Shown here: positions 24,238 through 36,929 of the stretch, piece by piece | Numbering within the stretch: position 1 is the first letter of the stretch | Layout: every line of letters starts with the position of its first letter | Assembly: GCF_040412425.1 (NCBI RefSeq) | Contig: NC_089744.1 | Location: 22,772,501 to 22,836,500, forward strand | DNA length: 64,000 bases | Direction of reading: 5' to 3' | Source of the DNA: Macrobrachium rosenbergii | Taxonomy: Eukaryota; Arthropoda; Malacostraca; Decapoda; Palaemonidae | Made by a program: the position numbers and the translations under genes | The notes under the pieces: generated by a model | The model's database searches: none | The model's input: only the letters and a program-made list of their open reading frames with translations | Told to the model about the DNA's origin: nothing

Positions 24238-24422
24238 CTGTAACCAGCTCCCAAACATGCCTTAACGTACCTCGTCAAATGTTCCTCTTCCTGGTCAGTG
24301 ACCTCTGTGTTGTCATGCCAAAGAAAGCAATGTTTCAGATCTTGTCTTTTCCAGATCTTGCCAAAGCTTACCCCGACTGGTTTAAGGATTGGTAATTTTT
24401 CTTCAACGAAGAAAAATGTCAT
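24238..24422 (-). CDS. Candidate host gene, first coding exon (unknown product)
   Basis: An ATG at 24422 (minus) opens a frame beginning MTFFFVEEKLPILKPVGVSF and containing QDLKHCFLWHD and ARYVK-like RYVKACLGAGY. It runs 61 codons plus two bases to a canonical ACAG|GTAAAG donor (intron from 24237). Amino-acid usage is protein-like, unlike the repeats around it, and the region upstream of the ATG is locally GC-rich. I do not recognise the family. The best in-phase partner is the exon at 21844-22009. Two further splice-bounded segments lie between them. Single-window evidence only, so the gene is tentative. Confidence 0.4.
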
Positions 24423-25457
24423 TCAACGCCGCTGCCTTCAGATTCGCCTGTGCAGTCCTTAAGTGCCCTTAATTGCAGCCAAAAATAAATCCCAGCAACC
24501 TAACCTTGAATTATTTCTTAACTTAGTTCTGGGAAAGAGCCTTACACCTCAAAAATTCTATTTTAAAAAGCAGAAAAATCTTATCCAAACCGAGATCTGA
24601 TCATGCCTAACTGAACAATACCCTAATATACCTTTCCTTGAAGTATTTTATTTCAGTGATAAGGGTTAGGCTAAGCCACCAAGCATAAACTAACCTAAGC
24701 TAGTTTTACTTTCCTGATTACATACAACTATTGAACACCTAGCATTTCTACCTTAATTCAACCTCAAACTTTTCCCACAAGCAAAGTAAGCCATTTTTTA
24801 ATGCAGGTACCACAACATGATCCTTTTACTTCATTCCCACAAGCACAACAGGTTAATTTACACCATCCACTCAGCAACATGGCCTAGGCTAAATATAATA
24901 CATTAGTTTTCCAGCCAATGTAAAAATTAGGCTTACAACTAGCCTACCCTAAAATGAGAACTAAACTTTGTCTGATCTATACTCCATTGCTTCAAAGGAA
25001 ACTAAAACTAATACTATAAGCCAGAAATTACAAAGTAATCAAGAGCATACCAACATGAGAGAAAACCACCAGGCCCACAGCTATTTACTCAATACCACAG
25101 AGTAATCAGAAAAGTCCTTACAACTAGAAGTTGACTATCTAAGATAGCCCTGTTCAGAGTGACTGTAGGAAGCTATTAACCCAACCTAACTTACATAACA
25201 TAGGGTAACGAACTGAAAATTTTCGGAACACTTGAAAACTGAAGTAAATTACTAGGAGAGAGAGAAAAAAAATGGAAATTTAAAATGAAGTACCCCAAAA
25301 AATCCTGCTGTGCCTGCTGCAACTTAGGCAAAACTTGGTTGCACAGCCTGTATCTTGGTAAATACCACAAAGCGCAAAATATCATACTGTATTAGTTAAC
25401 TAATTCTTCACCCTAAAATACGATGTGAAAACTACCAGAAATGCATAAGGGTTCATT
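24423..25457. other. Intergenic DNA
   Basis: TAGGCTAA-type words around 24660-24980 and no supported gene. If the minus-strand gene is real, its promoter and 5' UTR would be here, but I see no clear TATA or initiator. Confidence 0.45.
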
Positions 25458-25997
25458 TTGCCAACACAAAACCAAGTATTGGATAACATGATTGATACTT
25501 TATCATCCACGAGTGAAAAAAAAAAGTTTCAGAAAGGCTTGGTCATCTCTTCCAAGTCTTTGCGTAAATTGCTTGACATGGTAAAGATAAACTGCAATAT
25601 TTCATATGTATTAAATTTAAGGCTGAATCAGGACGGTCTAGAGCAATTCTTTGCTTGTCTGCGACAAATGGGAATAGCTTCATGGGATCAGATTACAATA
25701 TTGATGGCACTGGCAGTTGTGAAGGCAACTTTTTTTTCTTATCTCCCTGCTGCTGCTGATAATGAATCTCAAGAGGAATGAAGTCATAACTAGTGTTATT
25801 TTGCTTGCCAGATAACTGGATTCTGTTGGGAGTAAACTGACAAAACATCCACCACAAACTAAGGTCCAGTGATTTTGTAGAAGCTATTGAGGAAGGTCTA
25901 GAATATTTTGGAGGCTTTATTGTCCATAAAGTACCTGAATATGGGTTCTTGGCACATATACGCCAACAGGAGAAAACCGTGGATAAATGCAGTTAAA
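25458..25997 (+). pseudogene. P-element (THAP9-like) transposase, C-terminal remnant
   Basis: The frame 25458-25781 contains KKKFQKGLVISSKSL and then LRLNQDGLEQFFACLRQMG. This closely follows the C-terminal half of P-element/THAP9 transposases, in which a conserved LNQDxLExFF motif sits near the end of the catalytic region. After the stop at 25781 another frame (about 25869-25997) gives SSDFVEAIEEGLEYFGGFIV, matching the next block (EGLEYxxG) of the same family. A frame break or lost intron separates the two. The N-terminal THAP zinc finger and most of the catalytic domain are absent. A P-like transposon remnant or a captured fragment. Confidence 0.65.
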
Positions 25998-26348
25998 AAA
26001 AAATAAAAAAAAATCACTGGCATTTTCAGAATAACTATGGAAAACATGCTCAAATGTTATCGTAGAGAAAAAAGGACAAACCCGGTCGAGGCGCTATCAA
26101 AAAGCTATCTACTTACTATGGGCACTTTATCCCTTTGCCTAATAATGTTATAACTTAGTTAGTTCGTTGTAAATTTTCGGGCTGCGAATTTTGATCAGAA
26201 ATTATAAACCACGTCCAGGAAACCAGCAACAAGCTGCAAAAACTGTAAATTTTAATGTAAAAAACAAACCATGTGGGCAGGAATCGCAAGTTTCGATTCC
26301 TGAACAGTGTGATAAAAGCGGCGGATTTCAAAAGCTTTATGACTGATT
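25998..26348. other. Spacer before the satellite
   Basis: AT-rich, no gene. The sequence grades into the first satellite unit near 26349. Confidence 0.5.
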
Positions 26349-29300
26349 AGGCGTGCATTCTCAGGACGAATATTCCAAGGAAGTGACGATGAGAAACGCG
26401 AGCAGAAGGCGTGAATTCTCAGTTTGATTCCTCGAAGGAAGTGAGGATGAGAAACGCGAGAGCAAGCGGCAGGCTTGATTTCTCAGATCTCAGTTTGAAT
26501 CCTCGAAGGAAGCGACTATGAATAAGCAACGCGAGCAGTAGGCGTGAATTCTTTGAATCTTCTAAGTAACTATGAAAGAGAAACGCTAGCAGTAGGCGTG
26601 AATTCTCGGTCTGAATCTTCCAAGGAAGTAACTATGAATGAGAAACGCTAGCAGTAGGCGTGAATTCTCTGTCTGAATCTTCCAAGGAAGTAACTGAACG
26701 AGAAACGCTAGCAGTAGGCGTGAATTCTCGGTCTGAATCTTCCAAGGAAGTAACTATGAATGAGAAACGCGAGCAGTAGGCGTGAATTCTCGGTTTGAAT
26801 CTTCCAAGGAAGTAACTATGAACGAGAAACGCGAGCAGTAGGCGTGAATTCTCGGTTTGAATCTTCCAAGGAAGTAACTATGAACGAGAAACGCGAGCAG
26901 TAGGCGTGAATTCTCGGTTTGAATCTTCCAAGGAAGTAACTATGAATGAGAAACGCTGGCAGTAGGCGTGAATTCTCGGTTTGAATCTTCCAAGGAAGAA
27001 ACTATGAACGAGAAACGCGAGCAGTGGGTGTGAATTCTCTTTGAATCTTCCAAGGAAGTAACTATGAATGAGAAACGCTAGCAGTAGGCGTGAATTCTCT
27101 GTCTGAATCTTCCAAGGAAGTAACTATGAACGAGAAACGCTAGCAGTAGGCGTGAATTCTCGGTCTGAATCTTCCAAGGAAGTAACTGAACGAGAAACGC
27201 TAGCAGTAGGCGTGAATTCTCGGTCTGAATCTCCAAGGAAGTAACTGAACGAGAAACGCTAGCAGTAGGCGTGAATTCTCGGTCTGAATCTTCCAAGGAA
27301 GTAACTGAACGAGAAACGCTAGCAGTAGGCGTGAATTCTCGGTCTGAATCTTCCAAGGAAGAAACTATGAACGAGAAACGCGAGCAGTGGGTGTGAAATT
27401 CTCTTTGAATCTTCCAAGGAAGTAACTATGAATGAGAAACGCTAGCAGTAGGCGTGAATTCTCTGTCTGAATCTTCCAAGGAAGTAACTGAACGAGAAAC
27501 GCTAGCAGTAGGCGTGAATTCTCGGTCTGAATCTTCCAAGGAAGTAACTGAACGAGAAACGCTAGCAGTAGGCGTGAATTCTCGGTCTGAATCTTCCAAG
27601 GAAGTAACTGAACGAGAAACGCTAGCAGTAGGCGTGAATTCTCGGTTTGAATCTTCCAAGGAAGAAACTATGAACGAGAAACGCGAGCAGTGGGTGTGAA
27701 TTCTCTTTGAATCTTCCAAGGAAGTAACTATGAATGAGAAACGCTAGCAGTAGGCGTGAATTTCTCTGTCTGAATCTTCCAAGGAAGTAACTATGAACGA
27801 GAAACGCTAGCAGTAGGCGTGAATTCTCGGTCTGAATCTTCCAAGGAAGTAACTGAACGAGAAACGCTAGCAGTAGGCGTGAATTCTCGGTCTGAATCTT
27901 CCAGGAAGTAACTGAACGAGAAACGCTAGCAGTAGGCGTGAATTCTCGGTCTGAATCTTCCAAGGAAGTAACTATGAACGAGAAACGCTAGCAGTAGGCG
28001 TGAATTCTCTGTCTGAATCTTCCAAGGAAGTAACTGAACGAGAAACGCTAGCAGTAGGCGTGAATTCTCGGTCTGAATCTTCCAAGGAAGAAACTATGAA
28101 CGAGAAACGCGAGCAGTGGGTGTGAATTCTCTTTGAATCTTCCAAGGAAGTAACTATGAATGAGAAACGCTAGCAGTAGGCGTGAATTCTCTGTCTGAAT
28201 CTTCCAAGGAAGTAACTGAACGAGAAACGCTAGCAGTAGGCGTGAATTCTCGGTCTGAATCTTCCAAGGAAGTAACTGAACGAGAAACGCTAGCAGTAGG
28301 CGTGAATTCTCGGTCTGAATCTTCCAAGGAAGTAACTGAACGAGAAACGCTAGCAGTAGGCGTGAATTCTCTGTCTGAATCTTCCAAGGAAGTAACTATG
28401 AACGAGAAACGCTAGCAGTAGGCGTGAATTCTCGGTCTGAATCTTCCAAGGAAGTAACTGAACGAGAAACGCGAGCAGTAGGCATGAATTCTCGGTCTGA
28501 ATCTTCCAAGGAAGTAACTGAACGAGAAACGCTAGCAGTAGGCGTGAATTCTCTGTCTGAATCTTCCAAGGAAGTAACTGAACGAGAAACGCTAGCAGTA
28601 GGCGTGAATTCTCTGTCTGAATCTTCCAAGGAAGTAACTATGAACGAGAAACGCCAGCAGTAGGCGTGAATTCTCGGTCTGAATCTTCCAAGGAAGTAAC
28701 TGAACGAGAAACGCTAGCAGTAGGCGTGAATTCTCGGTCTGAATCTTCCAAGGAAGTAACTGAACGAGAAACGCTAGCAGTAGGCGTGAATTCTGTCTGA
28801 ATCTTCCAAGGAAGTAACTATGAACGAGAAACGCTAGCAGTAGGCGTGAATTCTCGGTCTGAATCTTCCAAGGAAGTAACTGAACGAGAAACGCTAGCAG
28901 TAGGCGTGAATTCTCGGTCTGAATCTTCCAAGGAAGTAACTGAACGAGAAACGCTAGCAGTAGGCGTGAATTCTCGGTCTGAATCTTCCAAGGAAGTAAC
29001 TGAACGAGAAACGCTAGCAGTAGGCGTGAATTCTCGGTCTGAATCTTCCAAGGAAGTAACTGAACGAGAAACGCTAGCAGTAGGCGTGAATTCTCTGTCT
29101 GAATCTTCCAAGGAAGTAACTGAACGAGAAACGCTAGCAGTAGGCGTGAATTCTCTGTCTGAATCTTCCAAGGAAGTAACTATGAACGAGAAACGCTAGC
29201 AGTAGGCGTGAATTCTCGGTCTGAATCTTCCAAGGAAGTAACAACGAGAAACGCTAGCAGTAGGCGTGAATTCTCGGTCTGAATCTTCCAAGGAAGTAAC

Positions 29301-32300
29301 TGAACGAGAAACGCTAGCAGTAGGCGTGAATTCTCTGTCTGAATCTTCCAAGGAAGTAACTATGAACGAGAAACGCTAGCAGTAGGCGTGAATTCTTGGT
29401 CTGAATCTTCCAAGGAAGTAACTGAACGAGAAACGCTAGCAGTAGGCGTGAATTCTCGGTCTGAATCTTCCAAGGAAGTAACTGAACGAGAAACGCTAGC
29501 AGTAGGCGTGAATTCTGTCTGAATCTTCCAAGGAAGTAACTGAACGAGAAACGCTAGCAGTAGGCGTGAATTCTCGGTCTGAATCTTCCAAGGAAGTAAC
29601 TGAACGAGAAACGCTAGCAGTAGGCGTGAATTCTCTGTCTGAATCTTCCAAGGAAGTAACTGAACGAGAAACGCTAGCAGTAGGCGTGAATTCTCTGTCT
29701 GAATCTTCCAAGGAAGTAACTATGAACGAGAAACGCTAGCAGTAGGCGTGAATTCTCGGTCTGAATCTTCCAAGGAAGTAACTGAACGAGAAACGCTAGC
29801 AGTAGGCGTGAATTCTCGGTCTGAATCTTCCAAGGAAGTAACTGAACGAGAAACGCTAGCAGTAGGAGTGAATTCTCGGTCTGAATCTTCCAAGGAAGTA
29901 ACTATGAACGAGAAACGCTAGCAGTAGGCGTGAATTCTCTGTCTGAATCTTCCAAGGAAGTAACTGAACGAGAAACGCTAGCAGTAGGCGTGAATTCTCT
30001 GTCTGAATCTTCCAAGGAAGTAACTATGAACGAGAAACGCTAGCAGTAGGCGTGAATTCTCGGTCTGAATCTTCCAAGGAAGTAACTGAACGAGAAACGC
30101 TAGCAGTAGGCGTGAATTCTCGGTCTGAATCTTCCAAGGAAGTAACAACGAGAAACGCTAGCAGTAGGCGTGAATTCTCGGTCTGAATCTTCCAAGGAAG
30201 AAACTATGAACGAGAAACGCGAGCAGTGGGTGTGAATTCTCTTTGAATCTTCCAAGGAAGTAACTATGAACGAGAAACGCTAGCAGTAGGCGTGAATTCT
30301 CGGTCTGAATCTTTCAAGGAAGTAACTGAACGAGAAACGCTAGCAGTAGGCGTGAATTCTCTGTCTGAATCTTCCAAGGAAGTAACTATGAACGAGAAAC
30401 GCTAGCAGTAGGCGTGAATTCTCGGTCTGAATCTTCCAAGGAAGTAACTGAACGAGAAACGCTAGCAGTAGGCGTGAATTCTCTGTCTGAATCTTCCAGG
30501 AAGTAACTTAGCAGTAGGCGTGAATTCTCGGTCTGAATCTTCCAAGGAAGTAACTATGAACGAGAAACGCTCCAAGGAAGTAACTATGAACGAGAAAGCA
30601 GTAGGCGTGAATTCTCGGTCTGAATCTTCCAAGGAAGTAACTGAACGAGAAACGCTAGCAGTAGGCGTGAATTCTCGGTCTGAATCTTCCAAGGAAGTAA
30701 CTGAACGAGAAACGCTAGCAGTAGGCGTGAATTCTCTGTCTGAATCTTCCAAGGAAGTAACTGAACGAGAAACGCTAGCAGTAGGCGTGAATTCTCGGTC
30801 TGAATCTTCCAAGGAAGTAACTGAACGAGAAACGCTAGCAGTAGGCGTGAATTCTCGGTTTGAATCTTCCAAGGAAGTAACTGAACGAGAAACGCTAGCA
30901 GTGAGCGTGAATTCTGTTTGAATCTTCCAAGGAAGTAACTGAACGAGAAACGCGAGCAGTAGGCGTGAATTCTCGGTTTGAATCTTCCAAGGAAGTAACT
31001 ACGAACGAGAAACGCTAGCAGTAGGCGTGAATTCTCGGTCTGAATCTTCCAAGGAAGAAACTATGAACGAGAAACGCGAGCAGTGGGCGTGAATTCTCTG
31101 TTTGAATCTTCCAAGGAAGTAACTATGAACGAGAAACGCGAGCAGTAGGCGTGAATTCTCGGTCTGAATCTTCCAAGGAAGTAACTGAACGAGAAACGCT
31201 AGCAGTAGGCGTGAATTCTCGGTCTGAATCTTCCAAGGAAGTAACTATGAACGAGAAACGCGAGCAGTAGGCGTGAATTCTCGGTTTGAATCTTCCAAGG
31301 AAGTAACTATGAATGAGAAACGCTAGCAGTAGGCGTGAATTCTCGGTCTGAATCTTCCAAGGAAGTAACTATGAACGAGAAACGCTAGCAGTAGGCGTGA
31401 ATTCTCGGTCTGAATCTTCCAAGGAAGTAACTGAACGAGAAACGCTAGCAGTAGGCGTGAATTCTCGGTCTGAATCTTCCAAGGAAGTAACTGAACGAGA
31501 AACGCTAGCAGTAGGCGTGAATTCTTCCAAGGAAGTGGTCTGAATCTTCCAAGGAAGTAACTATGAACGAGAAACGCGAGCAGTAGGCGTGAATTCTCGG
31601 TTTGAATCTTCCAAGGAAGTAACTATGAATGAGAAACGCTAGCAGTAGGCGTGAATTCTCGGTCTGAATCTTCCAAGGAAGAAACTATGAACGAGAAACG
31701 CGAGCAGTGGGCGTGAATTCTCTGTTTGAATCTTCCAAGGAAGTAACTATGAACGAGAAACGCGAGCAGTGGGCGTGAATTCTCTGTATGAATCTTCCAA
31801 TTAAGTAACTATGAACGAGAAACGTGAGCAGTAGGCGTGAATTCTCGGCTTAGATCTTCCAAGGAAGTAACTATGAATGAGAAACGTGAGCAGTGGGCGT
31901 GAATTCTGTTTGAATCTTCCAAGGAAGTAACTATGAACGAGAAACGCAAGCAGTAGGCGAAGTAACTATGAACGAGAAACGCTAGCAGTAGGCGAATTCT
32001 CGGTCTGAATCTTCCAAGGAAGTTGGGCGTGAATTCTGTGAATCTTCCAAGGAAGTAACTATGAACGAAAAACGCAAGCAGTGGGCGTGAATTCTGTTTG
32101 AATCTTCCAAGGAAGTAACTATGAACGAGAAATGCAAGCAGTGGGCGTGAATTCTTTGAAGTCTTCAAGGAAGTAACTTATGAACGAGAAACGCGAGCGA
32201 GAAGTGAGGGCGTGAATTTTGTTTGAATCTGAACGAGAAAGGAAGTAACTGTGAACGAGAAACGCGAACAGTGGGCGTGAATTCTGTTTGAATCTTCCAA

Positions 32301-35280
32301 GGAAGTAACTATGAACGAGAAACGCGAGCAGTGGGTGTGAATTCTGTTTGAATCTTCCAAGGAAGTAACTGTGAACGAGAAACGCCAGCAGTGAGCGTGA
32401 ATTCTGTTTGAATCTTCCAAGGAAGTAACTATGAATGAGAAACGCGAGCAATAGCCGTGAATTCTGTTTGAATCTTCCAAGGAAGTAACTATGAACGAGG
32501 AACGCGAGCAGTGGGCGTGAATTCTGTTTGAATCTTCCAAGGAAGTAACTATGTACGAGGAACGCGAGCAGTGGGCGTGAATTCTGTTTGAATCTTCCAA
32601 CGAAGTAACTATGAACGAGGAACGCGAGCAGTGGGCGTGAATTCTCTGTTTGAATCTTCCGAGGAACTAACTCGGAACAAGAAACGCGAGCAATAGGCGT
32701 GAATTCTCAGTTTGAATCTTCAAAGGAAGTAACGAACGAGAAACGTGAGCAATAGGTGTGAATTCTGTTGGAATCTTCGAAGTAGTAACTAATGAGAAAC
32801 GCGAGCAATAGGTGTGAATTCTCTGTTGGAATCTTCGAAGTAGTAACTATGAACGAGGAACGCGAGCAATAGGCGTGAATTCTGTTGGAAACTTCGAAGT
32901 AGTAACGATGAATGAGAAACGCGAGCAGTACGAGTGAATTCTCTGTTGGAATCTTCGAAGTAGTAACGATGAACGAGAAACGCGAGCAGTGGGCGTGAAT
33001 TCTCTGTTGGAATCTTCGAAGTAGTAACGAACGAGAAACGTGAGCAGTAGGCGTGAATTCTCTGTTGAAATCTTCAAAGAAGTAACGAACAAGCAACGCG
33101 AGCAATAGGCGTGAATTCTCTGTTGGAATCTTCGAAGTCTCTGTTGGAATCTTCGAAGAAGTAACGAACGAGAAACGCGAGCAGTAGGCGTGAATTCTCT
33201 GTTGGAATCTTCAAAGTAGTAACAATGAACAAGAAACACGATCAATAGGCGTGAATTCTCTGTTGGAATCTTCGAAGTAGTAACGATGAGCGAGAAACCA
33301 GAGCAGTGGGCGTGAATTCTCGGTTTGAATCTTCCAAGGAAGTAACTATGAACGAGAAACGCGAGCAATAGGTGTGAATTCTCTGTTGGAAACTTCGAAG
33401 TAGTAACGAACGAGAAACGCGAGCAGTAGGCGTGAATTCTCTGTTGGAATCTCGAAGTAGTAACGATGAACGAGAAACGCGAGCATTGGGCGTGAATTCT
33501 CTGTTGGAATCTTCGAAGTAGTAACGATGAACAAGAAACGCGAGCAATAGGCGTGAATTCTCAGTTGGAATCTTCGAAGAAGTAACGAACGAGAAACGCG
33601 AGCAGTAGGCGTGAATTCTCTGTTGGAATCTTCGAAGTAGTAACTAATGAGAAACGCGAGCAATAGGTGTGAATTCTCTGTTGGAATCTTCAAAGTAGTA
33701 ACAATGAACAAGAAACGCGAGCAGTAGGCGTGAATTCTCTGTTGGAATCTTCAAAGTAGTAACTATGAACGAGAAACCAGAGCAGTAGGCGTGAAATCTC
33801 GGTTTGGATCTCCGAAGCAAGTAACGAGAAACGCGAGCAGTTAGCGTGAATTTTCAGTTTGAATCTTCAAAGGAAGTAACGATGAACGAGAAACGCGAGC
33901 AGTAGGCGTGAATTCTCAGTCTGAATCTTCAAAGGAAGTAACGATGAACGAGAAACCAGAGCAGTAGGCGTGAATTCTGTTTGAATCTTCGAAGAAGTAA
34001 CTATGAACGAGAAACGCGAGCAGTAGGCGTGAATTCTCTGTTGGAATCTTCGAAGTAGTAACTATGAATGAGAAACGCTAGTAGTAGGCGTGAATTCTGT
34101 TTGAATTTTCCAAGGAAGTAACTATGAACAAGAAACGCGATCAATAGGCGTGAATTCTCTGTTGGAATCTTCGAAGTAGTAACGATGAGCGAGAAACCAG
34201 AGCAGTGGGCGTGAATTCTCGGTTTGAATCTTCCAAGGAAGTAACTATGAACAAGAAACGCGAGCAATAGGCGTGAATTCTCTGTTGGAATCTTCGAAGT
34301 AGTAACGATGAGCAAGAAACCCGAGCAGTAGGCGTGAATTCGCGGTTTGAATATTCGAAAGAAGTAACTTAACGAGAAACGCGAGCAATAGGCGTGAATT
34401 CTCTGTTAGAATCTTCGTAGTATTAACGATGAACGAGAAACCAGAGCAGTGGGCGTGAATTCTCGGTTTGAATCTTCGAAGTAACGAACGAGAAACGTGA
34501 GCAGTGGGCGTGAATTCTGTTTGAATCTTCCAAGGAAGTAACTATGAACGAGAAACACGAGCAATAGCCGTGAATTCTCTGTTGGAATCTTCAAAGGAAG
34601 TAACGAGATACACGAGCAGTGGCCGTGAATTTTCAATTTGAATCTTCGAAGGAAGTGACGAATGAAAAACGCGAGCGGCAGGCGAGAGTCCTTGGTTTGA
34701 AATCTTCGAAGGAATTGAAGAATGAGAAACGCGAGCGGCAGGCGAGAGTTCTTGGTTTGAAATCTTCGAAGGAATTGAAGAATGAGAAACGTGAGCGGCA
34801 GGCGTGAGTTCTATTTGAATCTTCGAAGGAAGTGACGAATGAGAAACGCGAGTGACAGGCGTGAGTTGTATTTGAACCTTCGAAGGAAGGGACTGAATGA
34901 GAAACGCGAGCGGCAGGCGAGAGTTCTTGGTTTGAATCTTCGAAGGAATTGAAGAATGAGAAACGCGAGCGGCAGGCGTGAGTTCTATTTGAATCTTCGA
35001 AAAAATGACGATGAATGAGAAACGCGAGCGGCAGGCGTGAGTTCTATTTGAATCTTTGAAGGAAGTGATGAATGACAAAAGAGAGCGGCAGGTGTGAGTT
35101 CTACTTGAATCTTCGAAGGAAGTGACGATGAATGAAACGCGAGCGGTAGGCATGAATTCTCAGGGCGAAAATTCCAAGCAAGTGACTATGAATGATAAAC
35201 ACGAGCAGTAGGCGTGAATTCTCAACAAGTGGTGATGAATGAGAAACGCGAGCAGGTGGTGTGAATTCTCAGGACGAATA
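26349..35280. repeat. 9-kb satellite of a 60/62-bp unit (~145 copies)
   Basis: The consensus unit runs from GAATTCTCGGTCTGAATCTT through CCAAGGAAGTAACTGAACGA to GAAACGCTAGCAGTAGGCGT, 60 bp, with an EcoRI site in nearly every copy. A 62-bp type carries AACTATGAACGAG. Because 60 is a multiple of three and the unit lacks stops in some frames, both strands show long 20-residue repeat ORFs; these are artefacts of the unit. The centre (about 28-31 kb) is very homogeneous, 32.6-34.6 kb uses a TTGGAATCTTCGAAGTAG variant, and 34.6-35.2 kb a GGAATTGAAGAATGAG / CGGCAGGCG variant. This pattern fits unequal exchange with decaying edges. Confidence 0.97.
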
Positions 35281-36559
35281 CTACTCGTACTCCTACGTGA
35301 GGACAGCCAACTCATCCTCAAACACCAGAAAGACAAATACTGTGAACTGTCCAGGGGAGTGGCCAATCTGTTATACAGTGTGATGTTCAAGCTTCAGTGT
35401 CACTCAAAACTTTTGACATGACATCACTTTGCTTAGGCTGTGGTATTTTATTACTAAAATTTAGGGCTGCAATGAGCCATTTGCAAGTAAAACGACCTTT
35501 AAACATCCAGGTCCGAGGAGTAAAACTATCCCATGTGCTGGAAAATACCAAAGCTTACAAACTAAAAGTGGGCATTTGTAAGTGAAATAGGTAAATTAAT
35601 TTTTGTAATTCTTAAGCTTAAAACTATTTTGGGAATACCCTAAAGAACTGTGTAACGCAAAGGTAATATGTGCAACTCTCAAACTCATTATCCAAAAATT
35701 GTTGCACCAGAAGAATTGCTTGATATTGTATCAAATTTGTTAAGGGTAAACACATACATCATTCACTTTAGCATCGGTTGAGAGTTTGTTCATACGTGAT
35801 ACAAGCATTATGAGTAACCAGGACAAACTACGTTCCCTCCGTGACGGTGACGCAACAGCATAGAGATTTTCGCATGGTGGTTTCAGATCATTTGCCCAGT
35901 CTGAATAAAAACCTCCGTGCTTGTCATTCCAGAAGTTAACAGACTCAAAACGGGCACTTCAAAACCTTGTCGAGAAGATGAGGATAAATATAACAGAAAT
36001 GTAAAGATCTAATTAGCGACCAAGAGGTTTTGGAAGCGGAACTGTATGTCGTGAAACCTGGACTGAAAGCAGAACTTCCCAAGAAATTCTTCATGGTATA
36101 TCACCTAGAAGTTGGAAAAATTTCAGGTTTGTTAGAAAGTTAGCTTTGCTTGTGTGAAAGTAAAATTTTCTACTGCAAGTTGACATGAAAAATTCCACTT
36201 GTGTGTTCCAGCTATCGGTTAGGAAGCGTGGCAGGACCTCCCGGCGACTGCCTCTGCCCTTCTAATTAGCACATTTCATTTATTGTACCTTACTGTACTT
36301 TGTTTTTTCCAGTAGTAAAACCACAGCATTGCTCCGTATCCTGTTTTAAGTGTACAATAGTCCGTTTATTAGTTTTTATTAAAAATTATTTTTTGGACTT
36401 ATTAGATTGTCATCGTTGAAAGTTATACAAAAAACTTTTATTGAAAAAAAGAAATTACCCTGTAGGGGAAGTAATGCCTGCAGTGTACCTTATACAGTGC
36501 ACAGTAGGCAATGCTTAGAGGAATGCGAGGGCAACCTTCTAAAGACTGATGGGCAGCAT
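35281..36559. other. Unassigned DNA
   Basis: Short ORFs only (for example 35239-35421 and 35397-35585 plus). They show no recognisable domain. Nothing else supported. Confidence 0.45.
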
Positions 36560-36569
36560 CCTGGGGGAC

Positions 36570-36690
36570 CTGAACTTGTGTCTGTTATGTAGATGACATT
36601 GATATTTTCCAGATCCCACAAAGAACACCTGCGACTCATCCGGAAGGTCCTGCAGCACCTGCAGGAAAACAGCCTCGTCGTCAGGTTCGA
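36570..36690 (+). pseudogene. Ty3/gypsy reverse transcriptase scrap
   Basis: At 36583-36597 the frame reads CYVDD, the catalytic YVDD box of LTR-retrotransposon reverse transcriptase. One base later the frame changes and continues SRSHKEHLRLIRKVLQHLQE then NSLVVRFDKCTF, the segment that follows YxDD in Ty3/gypsy polymerases (spacing IxIFSxSxxEHLxHxxxV). A frameshift separates the two and no neighbouring RT, RNase H or integrase is visible, so only about 40 codons survive. Retrotransposon origin is secure, the subfamily is not. Confidence 0.75.
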
Positions 36691-36929
36691 TAAATGCACC
36701 TTCGAGCAGACCTGCTCAAAAGACGCCAGAGTGCCATGCACCCTGGACAGTGTCGCCTGGGGCGAATGTGCTCCCCCCCTCTAGTTACACCACTGTAGTA
36801 ACAAAAGACATTTTAATGTGACAAAGATTAGAAGGAAAATTAAGTTATTAACTATATGAAAACTTTATTACATTTGAACTTGCCTACCAGTGTTGAAAAT
36901 CAAAAGAAAAACACTGGAGGATACAGCAA

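Noticed and set aside
26349..35280. Many 60-200 codon ORFs on both strands
   Set aside because: All come from the 60/62-bp satellite unit, on both strands at once, with frame breaks at each 62-bp unit.
26349..35280. CRISPR array
   Set aside because: The units are contiguous tandem repeats with no unique spacers, in a eukaryotic context.
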